This document shows, piece by piece, positions 1-4,713 of a DNA stretch of 6,051 nt. Position numbers and translations under genes: made by a program. The notes below the pieces were generated by a model. The model saw nothing but the letters and a program-made list of their open reading frames with translations. It had not been told where the DNA came from and made no database searches. Numbering within the stretch: the stretch's first letter is position 1; every line of letters starts with the position of its first letter. The stretch is from positions 1,538 through 7,588 of the forward strand of contig MENC01000127.1 of the NCBI GenBank assembly GCA_001768155.1, in the 5' to 3' direction. The DNA is from Bacteroidetes bacterium GWA2_30_7. GTDB taxonomy: Bacteria > Bacteroidota > Bacteroidia > Bacteroidales > GWF2-33-38.

Positions 1-290
1 TTGCCTACCGCAAAGCCCGTATCTTGGTTAACGAAAAATACCGAATTGAGATTTGGATATAACCCAACAGATTGTACTAACCAATTTGAGCCACCATTAA
101 TAGTTTTGATTATAGTACCATTATAACCAACAGCATAACCAATGCTATCGTTTTCGAAATGAACAGAAGATAAAGAGTTGCCTTCGGGTAATAAATAATT
201 TAATTCCCAACCCTGTGCAAATATTAATGTTGAAATTAGATTAATGCAAATAACTAATGACAGTTTTAATTTTAAAATTAACCGTTCCAT
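1..290 (-). CDS. Exported YCF48/BNR-like beta-propeller repeat protein, N-terminal part (runs off the left edge)
   Basis: Reading from an ATG at 290, the frame stays open for 96 codons to the window edge, so only the N-terminus is visible. Residues 1-25 look like a Sec signal peptide: Arg and Lys near the start, a hydrophobic stretch (LSLVICINLISTLIFA), then FA|Q, a common Bacteroidota cleavage site. Two propeller-like repeats follow. One at about 42-70 (SVHFENDSIGYAVG, then GTIIKTINGGSNW) has the pattern of YCF48/BNR-type repeats; the second begins at about 82 (NSVFFVNQDTGFAVG). Such proteins are exported, often long, and in Bacteroidota often end in a T9SS sorting domain, but here the C-terminus is not visible. 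The start is supported because the signal peptide begins right at this Met. It lies about 270 bp beyond the atp terminator, so it is probably a separate transcription unit. Function and substrate are unknown. Confidence 0.85.
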   Translation of the reverse strand, partial: MERLILKLKLSLVICINLISTLIFAQGWELNYLLPEGNSLSSVHFENDSIGYAVGYNGTIIKTINGGSNWLVQSVGLYPNLNSVFFVNQDTGFAVG

Positions 291-323
291 TGTTTTATGA
301 TTTTTAATCTGATAAAATTAATC

Positions 324-393
324 CCAATAAATCCAAATACCAAATTAAATTTTAATAATATTTTAATTTATTGTCTGAACTAAGATTTATTGG
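324..393. repeat. Inverted repeat, 10-bp arms
   Basis: The arms are CCAATAAATC at 324-333 and GATTTATTGG at 384-393, perfectly complementary and 50 bp apart. The flanks carry further degenerate copies of the word TGGATTT/AAATCCA (for example around 391 and 407). The arms are AT-rich and the spacing is long, so a stable hairpin is uncertain. It may belong to a family of intergenic GGATT repeats. Confidence 0.5.
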
Positions 394-461
394 ATTTGAG
401 GATTATTGGATTTTTATTTTGTTTTTTCGACAGAGTTTATCCCAATTTTACTTCGGGAATT

Positions 462-503
462 ACAGGATTAACATATAAAACCGGTAAATCTTGTTAATCC
501 TGT
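462..503. repeat. Perfect 12-bp inverted repeat of GGATTAACA type
   Basis: ACAGGATTAACA at 462-473 is exactly complementary to TGTTAATCCTGT at 492-503, with an 18-nt loop. It could form a hairpin on either strand, but neither side has a T-tract, so it is not called as a terminator. The GATTAACAGGATT vocabulary resembles intergenic repeats I associate with Bacteroidota genomes; that link is from memory and was not checked. Confidence 0.65.
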
Positions 504-561
504 CTAAATTATTGCTTTCAGTTTCCAAATCTGACAGGTTTTGGATAGTTGCTTCAAAATA

Positions 562-596
562 AAAACATCCGAAATTTTTAAAACTTCGGATGTTTT
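562..596 (-). terminator. Intrinsic terminator of the atp gene cluster (possibly bidirectional)
   Basis: AAAACATCCGAA (562-573) and TTCGGATGTTTT (585-596) form a perfect 12-bp stem around an 11-nt loop. On the minus strand the stem runs into a U-rich tail (TTTTTATTTT, read from about 565 down to 556), giving a classic Rho-independent terminator about 86 nt beyond the atpG stop codon. The A-rich left arm gives the plus strand a T-run as well (TTTT at 593-596), but no plus-strand gene is visible here. Confidence 0.85.
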
Positions 597-673
597 CCCT
601 TCAAACTTCAATCCTAAGTCGAATGGTTTTATATGTATGTAGAATTGTATAATTGAAAATTCTGATAAATTTT

Positions 674-693
674 CATTAACCATTAACCATTAA
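674..693. repeat. Tandem heptamer CATTAAC, nearly three copies, across the atpG stop
   Basis: Copies lie at 674-680 and 681-687, with a partial copy (CATTAA) at 688-693. The array spans the atpG stop codon (683-685) and its last two codons, so the final residues (LNG) are encoded within repeat sequence. Loss or gain of a unit would alter only the extreme C-terminus. Confidence 0.6.
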
Positions 694-1552
694 GTGCCTC
701 AGCACCAGATACTACCTCGAGGATTTCTTTAGTAATTGCAGCTTGACGAGCTTTATTATAATGAAGTTTAAGGTCTCTTACTAAATCGGTTGCGTTTTCG
801 GTTGCTTTGTGCATTGCAGTCATTCTGGCTCCATGCTCCGATGCAATAGAATCTAAAATTGCTTTATAGAATTGTATTTTTAATGATTTAGGTATTAATT
901 CTTTTACAATATATTCTTCGTTAGGTTCGAAAATATAATCAACTCTGTATTTGCTATTGCTTTCTACGACTTCGATTGGAAGAAATTGTTCGACAATTAA
1001 ATTCTGAACAGCAGCATTTTTAAATTGATTATAAACAAATTCAATTCTATCAAAACTTCCTTCTGAAAAATATCTCATAATTTCTTCTGCAACAGTAGAA
1101 ATATTTGAAAAGCTTATATCTTCAAAAATAGTTACATTACTATTTGCCAATTTTAATCCTCTTGATTTTATAAAATCTCTTGCTTTTTTTCCAATAGTCA
1201 TATAACTAACGTCAATATTTGCAGGAATATATACTTCGTTAGCTAATTGAATTCCTTTTTTTATGACATTTGTATTAAACGAACCGCATAAGCCTCTGTT
1301 GGAGGTAATTAATACAATAAGTACTTTATGTATATCTCTTTTATGAGCATAAATATTATCATCGGAAGCATCAACATTCATTGATACATTTGATAATATT
1401 TCATGTAATTTTGTTGCATAAGGTCTAAGTTGTAATATATTATCCTGAGCTCTGCGTAATTTAGCAGCAGATACCATTTTCATAGCGCTAGTTATCTGCT
1501 TAGTTGAGTTTACAGACGTGATTCTAACTCTGATTTCCTTTAAATTTGCCAT
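683..1552 (-). CDS. atpG: F1Fo ATP synthase gamma subunit
   Basis: Gamma is the central rotor shaft of the F1 sector. It turns inside the alpha3beta3 hexamer and couples proton (or sodium) flow through Fo to ATP synthesis on the cytoplasmic side of the inner membrane. The 289 residues match the usual family length. The N-terminal helix (1-50) carries the family signature ITSAMKMVSAAKLRRAQ at 20-36. The central Rossmann-like domain has SNRGLCGSFN at 84-93. The C-terminal helix includes SEHGARMTAMHKATENATDL (238-257) and YNKARQAAITKEILEVVSGA (265-284), which pack in the hexamer core. MANLKEIRVRI at the start is the standard N-terminus, which fixes the ATG at 1552. It is the last gene of the cluster, 96 bp after atpA, and is followed by the terminator at 562-596. 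No Shine-Dalgarno motif is seen; the upstream sequence is A/T-rich. The gene is intact. Confidence 0.98.
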   Translation of the reverse strand: MANLKEIRVRITSVNSTKQITSAMKMVSAAKLRRAQDNILQLRPYATKLHEILSNVSMNVDASDDNIYAHKRDIHKVLIVLITSNRGLCGSFNTNVIKKGIQLANEVYIPANIDVSYMTIGKKARDFIKSRGLKLANSNVTIFEDISFSNISTVAEEIMRYFSEGSFDRIEFVYNQFKNAAVQNLIVEQFLPIEVVESNSKYRVDYIFEPNEEYIVKELIPKSLKIQFYKAILDSIASEHGARMTAMHKATENATDLVRDLKLHYNKARQAAITKEILEVVSGAEALNG

Positions 1553-1563
1553 TTCAAATTTAT

Positions 1564-1648
1564 GTAATAATTAATATGTAAAATTTAATAATCGTATTTG
1601 CATTTCAAGATTTCCATAAAATATTACATATTAAATCTTAAATATTAC
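1564..1648. repeat. Inverted-repeat spacer between atpA and atpG
   Basis: The spacer is bounded by complementary arms. TTAATATGTAA at 1571-1581 pairs perfectly with TTACATATTAA at 1624-1634, and GTAATA at 1564-1569 pairs with TATTAC at 1643-1648, which abuts the atpA stop. In the mRNA this could fold into one long AU-rich hairpin lying between the atpA stop and the atpG start. Low GC makes its stability uncertain. Confidence 0.6.
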
Positions 1649-1660
1649 TTAATTAAGTTT
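1613..1660. repeat. 48-bp direct repeat, copy 1 (3' end of atpA)
   Basis: Matches 3982-4029 at 46 of 48 positions; the two differences fall at offsets 22 and 25. It covers 36 bp of spacer plus the last 12 bp of atpA (codons for K, L, N and the stop). Identity ends abruptly inside the coding sequence, beyond which atpA and atpF are unrelated. Confidence 0.85.
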
Positions 1661-3232
1661 ATAATTAGAAGCTATATCCAAAGCCACTTCTTCAAGTTTT
1701 TTAGTTATTTCGTCTGATAAATTTCCTGCTTTAAGTGATTCTAAAATATCCGGATGTTTATTTTCAAGAAATTCGATATAAGAACGTTCAAATTCTCTTA
1801 TCTTTTTAACTGGAACATCTTTTAATAAACCTTTTGTTCCACAATAAATTATAGCAATTTGATTTTCAACATTTACCGGAGAATATTGCCCTTGTTTTAG
1901 AATTTCAACGTTTTTAGCTCCTTTATCAAGAACTGCTTTTGTTGCTGCATCTAAATCGGAACCAAATTTTGCAAATGCCTCTAATTCTCGATATTGTGCT
2001 TGGTCTAATTTTAATGTGCCGGCAATTTTTTTCATCGATTTAATTTGTGCATTTCCACCAACTCTTGATACAGAAATACCAACATTAATTGCCGGACGAA
2101 CTCCTGAGTTAAATAGGTTTGACTCTAAGAAAATCTGACCATCGGTAATAGAAATTACGTTTGTAGGAATGTATGCAGAAACGTCGCCGGCTTGAGTTTC
2201 AATAATTGGAAGTGCTGTTAACGAGCCTCCACCTTTTACTAAAGGTTTAAGAATATCTGGTAAATCGTTCATTTTTTTAGCAATTTCATCAGAATCAATG
2301 ATTTTTGCAGCTCTTTCAAGTAATCTTGAGTGTAAATAAAATACGTCGCCCGGATATGCTTCACGTCCCGGTGGTCGTCTTAATAATAAAGAAACTTCAC
2401 GATACGAAACAGCTTGTTTAGATAAATCGTCATAAATAATTAACGCATCTCTACCGGTATCTCTGAAAAATTCGCCAATTGCAGCTCCTGCAAATGGAGC
2501 ATAAAATTGTAAAGCTGCCGGGTCTGATGCAGTTGCAGCAACAATTGTTGTATATCCTAATGCGTCGTGTTTTTCGAGTGTTTTAACTATCTGAGCTATA
2601 GTAGAGCCTTTTTGCCCGATAGCAACATAAATACAATAAACTGGATTTTTGGTTTCGTGAGTATTTTTTTGATTAATAATTGTATCAATAGCAATTGCAG
2701 TTTTGCCGGTTTGACGGTCGCCAATTATTAATTCTCGTTGACCTTTTCCAATCGGAATCATTGAGTCAATTGCCTTAATGCCAGTTTGTAACGGTTGTTT
2801 TACAGGTTGTCTGTAAATAACTCCAGGTGCTTTTCTTTCAAGCGGGAGATTGTATAACTGACCTTGTATTGGACCTTTACCGTCTAATGGTTCTCCAATA
2901 GTATTTATAACTCTTCCTAAAAGTCCTTCGCCAACCATAATTGAAGCAATTTCTCCGGTACGTTTTACAACGTCTCCTTCTTTAATTTCTTCTGATTGTC
3001 CTAATAATACCGCTCCGACATTATCTTCTTCAAGATTCAAAACAATTCCTTTTGCACCATTTGCAAATTCAATCATTTCGTTTGCCTGAACATTAGAAAG
3101 CCCGTAAATACGAGCTATTCCGTCTCCAATTTGCAGAACAACTCCAACTTCTTCTAGTTCTGATTTAGTTTTAAATCCTTCTATTTGTTGTTTTAAAATC
3201 TGAGATACTTCAGCAGGTTTAATATCAGCCAT
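1649..3232 (-). CDS. atpA: F1Fo ATP synthase alpha subunit
   Basis: Alpha alternates with beta in the F1 hexamer. It binds nucleotide at non-catalytic sites and lends an arginine to the catalytic site on beta. The 527 residues are normal to slightly long for the family. Visible features in order: N-terminal beta-barrel domain (about 25-95) with GDGIARIYGL at 36-45; Walker A GDRQTGKT at 171-178; Walker B region ALIIYDDL at 263-270; LLLRRPPGREAYPGDVFYLHSR at 282-303, split here as LLLRRPPGREAYP and GDVFYLHSR; the SVSRVGG motif with the arginine finger at R390; and a helical C-terminal domain from about 400. MADIKPAEVSQIL is the expected N-terminus and supports the ATG at 3232. No Shine-Dalgarno is visible. 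A tandem heptamer array ends 10 nt upstream of the start. The last three codons belong to a 48-bp repeat shared with atpF. The gene is intact and all key residues are present. Confidence 0.99.
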   Translation of the reverse strand: MADIKPAEVSQILKQQIEGFKTKSELEEVGVVLQIGDGIARIYGLSNVQANEMIEFANGAKGIVLNLEEDNVGAVLLGQSEEIKEGDVVKRTGEIASIMVGEGLLGRVINTIGEPLDGKGPIQGQLYNLPLERKAPGVIYRQPVKQPLQTGIKAIDSMIPIGKGQRELIIGDRQTGKTAIAIDTIINQKNTHETKNPVYCIYVAIGQKGSTIAQIVKTLEKHDALGYTTIVAATASDPAALQFYAPFAGAAIGEFFRDTGRDALIIYDDLSKQAVSYREVSLLLRRPPGREAYPGDVFYLHSRLLERAAKIIDSDEIAKKMNDLPDILKPLVKGGGSLTALPIIETQAGDVSAYIPTNVISITDGQIFLESNLFNSGVRPAINVGISVSRVGGNAQIKSMKKIAGTLKLDQAQYRELEAFAKFGSDLDAATKAVLDKGAKNVEILKQGQYSPVNVENQIAIIYCGTKGLLKDVPVKKIREFERSYIEFLENKHPDILESLKAGNLSDEITKKLEEVALDIASNYKLN

Positions 3233-3239
3233 ATTTATT

Positions 3240-3314
3240 TAAGATTTACGATTTACGATTTACGATTTAAGATTTATTGCGAAATGTTCATATTATATTA
3301 CATTTTAAATCTTA
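3240..3314. repeat. Inverted-repeat spacer between atpH and atpA
   Basis: TAAATCTTA at 3306-3314, just past the atpH stop, can pair with either of two TAAGATTTA copies, at 3240-3248 or 3268-3276, which sit at the two ends of the tandem heptamer array. Positions 3295-3310 (ATATTACATTTTAAAT) are identical to 3997-4012 downstream of atpF, so this spacer carries a member of the same element family. Two alternative hairpins with different loop sizes are possible. Confidence 0.55.
3243..3277. repeat. Tandem heptamer array upstream of atpA, five units
   Basis: Three identical GATTTAC units (3243-3249, 3250-3256, 3257-3263) are followed by two variants, GATTTAA (3264-3270) and GATTTAT (3271-3277). 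On the transcribed strand the repeat reads GTAAATC and occupies about -11 to -45 relative to the atpA start codon, exactly where a ribosome would bind. Short tandem arrays can change copy number by slippage, and here that would alter spacing in the atpA leader, not a reading frame. Confidence 0.85.
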
Positions 3315-3318
3315 CAAA

Positions 3319-3891
3319 TTAATTATTTTTCAAATTAGGTAATTTAATTTCAAATGATGTATTTATTAGATTTCTCTTCAGTGTTCGTAGTTTTGAACTA
3401 ACGCTTGAGTCTATTTGCTGGTCTTCTACTCTCAATACAAAACCACCCAGAATATCTTCTTGTATAATATGTTCTAACTCTATTTCTGAATTAAAAACTT
3501 CTTTAATAACTTTTTTTATTGATGTAAGTAAATTATTATCAATATCAGCAGCTGTAGTAAACACTGCAGATTTAATGCCTTTATCTTTTTTATAAAAATC
3601 TAAGAAATTTCTTGATATATCGTTTAAATGGTTTTCTCTTTTATTATCAACAATCATCTTTAAAAAAGAGAAAGTCAATGAATTCAATTTATTTGAAAAA
3701 ACTTTTTTTAGAATTTCAAATTTTACAGAGTTTTTTACAATCGGGCTATTAAGTAAAATTGAAAATTCAGGAACCGAAAATGATTCGTAAATGAGTTTTA
3801 TATCACTTCTAACTTCTTCAATTAAATTTTTTTCTTTTGCTAACTCAAATAGAGCTTTTGAGTAACGAACCGAAATTTTGCTGTAATTCAT
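3319..3891 (-). CDS. atpH: F1Fo ATP synthase delta subunit (OSCP family)
   Basis: Delta sits on top of F1 and links the N-termini of alpha to the b-subunit stalk, forming part of the stator. At 190 residues it is slightly longer than the usual 175-185. The N-terminal helical domain shows ISVRYSKALFELAKEKNL (6-23), matching the family's RYAxALFELA pattern, and a conserved FLKMIVDNKRENHL at 76-89. The C-terminal signature LGGFVLRVEDQQIDSSVSSK at 148-167 is clear. As is normal for this subunit, sequence between the motifs is poorly conserved. The ATG at 3891 gives the expected N-terminus. It lies between atpF (126 bp upstream) and atpA (86 bp downstream), the standard F-H-A-G order but with longer spacers than usual. 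No Shine-Dalgarno is visible. The gene is intact. Confidence 0.96.
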   Translation of the reverse strand: MNYSKISVRYSKALFELAKEKNLIEEVRSDIKLIYESFSVPEFSILLNSPIVKNSVKFEILKKVFSNKLNSLTFSFLKMIVDNKRENHLNDISRNFLDFYKKDKGIKSAVFTTAADIDNNLLTSIKKVIKEVFNSEIELEHIIQEDILGGFVLRVEDQQIDSSVSSKLRTLKRNLINTSFEIKLPNLKNN

Positions 3892-3903
3892 CTTAGTAGT
3901 ATT

Positions 3904-4017
3904 TAATATGTAATATTTAACATGTAATATTTGAGTGAAATAGAGAATGTATCAACAAGTTGTTTTTGAAATTTGAATAAATCCATAAAATATTACATAT
4001 TACATTTTAAATATTAC
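3904..4017. repeat. Inverted-repeat spacer between atpF and atpH
   Basis: The 21-nt segment at 3910-3930 is complementary to 3997-4017 with one mismatch, and 3904-3918 (TAATATGTAATATTT) is perfectly complementary to 3988-4002. Two registers of pairing are therefore possible. The right arm abuts the atpF stop codon, and the left arm begins about 12 bp before the atpH start. About 57 bp of unrelated sequence lies between the arms. The arrangement resembles a small element with terminal inverted repeats, or a long mRNA hairpin filling the spacer. Confidence 0.75.
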
Positions 4018-4029
4018 TTAATTAAGTTT
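3982..4029. repeat. 48-bp direct repeat, copy 2 (3' end of atpF)
   Basis: The partner of 1613-1660, with 46 of 48 bases identical. It covers 36 bp of the atpF-atpH spacer plus the final 12 bp of atpF (K, L, N and stop), so atpF and atpA end in the same three residues through the same DNA. The spacer part also supplies the right arm of the inverted repeat at 3904-4017. Confidence 0.85.
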
Positions 4030-4512
4030 TACATCTTTAAGAAGTGACTGAATTAATTCTTTTTGCTTTTCTTTATTTTCTAGCGTTTGTCGAATAATTT
4101 TTTCAGCAATATCAATTGATAAAGTTGCTACTAAGTTTTTAATATCTGTCATTGCTGCAGCTTTTTCATTCTCAATAGCTTGACGAGATGCTTCTGTTAA
4201 TTTATGAGCTTCGATAAGAGCTTGATCTTTCGCATCTGAAATAATTTTTTCTTTTACTTCTCTTGCTTCTTTCATTAAACGGTCGCGCTCTTTTTTTGCT
4301 TCGTTAATGATTTTTTCATTATCTGAAGTCAATTGTTCCATTTGCTCTTTTGCCTTTTGAGCAGATTGCAAAGCATTTTCAATAGAATTTTCTCTATCTT
4401 TCAATGCTTTTAAAATAGGTTTCCAAGCAAATTTGCGAAGTATTATCAAAAGTAGTGTAAATGATAATAACATCCAGAAAATTAAGCCTATACCAGGTTG
4501 TACTAATTCCAT
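4018..4512 (-). CDS. atpF: F1Fo ATP synthase b subunit
   Basis: The b subunit forms the peripheral stalk. Its N-terminus is anchored in the inner membrane next to subunit a, and a long coiled coil reaches up to delta on F1. The 164 residues match the family. Residues about 6-25 form one transmembrane helix (PGIGLIFWMLLSFTLLLIIL), followed by the conserved basic hinge RKFAWKPIL at 26-34. From about 38 to 140 the sequence is a highly charged, Ala/Glu/Lys-rich helix typical of the b dimer. MELVQPGIGLIFW is a typical Bacteroidota-like start and fixes the ATG at 4512. The last residues (KLN) fall inside the 48-bp repeat shared with atpA. It is the first atp gene in the window; the expected upstream neighbour atpE (c subunit) is absent, and a T9SS-cargo gene ends 201 bp upstream. 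The gene is intact. Confidence 0.97.
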   Translation of the reverse strand: MELVQPGIGLIFWMLLSFTLLLIILRKFAWKPILKALKDRENSIENALQSAQKAKEQMEQLTSDNEKIINEAKKERDRLMKEAREVKEKIISDAKDQALIEAHKLTEASRQAIENEKAAAMTDIKNLVATLSIDIAEKIIRQTLENKEKQKELIQSLLKDVKLN

Positions 4513-4623
4513 ATAGTAAATTTTTTGACGAAAATAATACTTTTTCTCATTACTCTATATATAAAGGTTAATTTAATTTAATTTTTTTGAGCATTGTGTA
4601 AATCTAAATGTACGATTTAGGGA

Positions 4624-4694
4624 ACGGTAGTTTAAGCAATCGTATATCTAAAATCGTAATTTTTTTAAACTTGACCGTAGTTTAAGCAATCGTA
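4624..4694. repeat. Pair of 21-bp direct repeats upstream of atpF
   Basis: Positions 4624-4644 and 4674-4694 match at 20 of 21 bases, with a shared 18-bp core GTAGTTTAAGCAATCGTA (4627-4644 and 4677-4694), and start exactly 50 bp apart. They lie in the 201-bp gap between the T9SS-cargo gene and atpF, about 112 and 162 nt before the atpF start. Any promoter for atpF-H-A-G would lie in this gap, so they could be regulator sites, but simple intergenic repeats are equally possible. I could not identify a convincing promoter or terminator in the gap. Confidence 0.8.
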
Positions 4695-4713
4695 CATTGT
4701 AAATTTTGAAGTA

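Larger units (their letters stand above)
291..682. other. Gene-free 392-bp stretch between atpG and the YCF48-like gene
   Basis: I find no plausible coding sequence here on either strand. It holds an intrinsic terminator (562-596), two inverted repeats (324-393 and 462-503), many scattered GGATT/AATCC words, and a short tandem heptamer at the atpG stop. The promoter of the gene starting at 290 should lie here, but I could not find a convincing Bacteroidota -7 (TAnnTTTG) plus -33 (TTG) pair, so none is called. Confidence 0.7.

Noticed and set aside
462..503. The 12-bp inverted repeat as a second atp terminator
   Set aside because: No T-tract on either strand after the stem and an 18-nt loop; the hairpin at 562-596 already fits the role well.
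4529..4536. TATTTTCG on the minus strand as a Bacteroidota -7 promoter element (TAnnTTTG) for atpF
   Set aside because: It has one mismatch and no TTG element at the right distance upstream, and AT-rich DNA yields such matches by chance.
4665..4685. Hairpin with TTAAACT / AGTTTAA arms as a terminator of the T9SS gene
   Set aside because: In the minus-strand transcript the 7-bp AU-rich stem is followed by an A-run, not a U-run, so it lacks the intrinsic terminator pattern.
4624..4694. Possible CRISPR array (two 21-bp repeats separated by 29 bp)
   Set aside because: Only two copies, no third repeat within the gap, no cas genes, and the location between two ordinary genes fits a simple direct repeat better.
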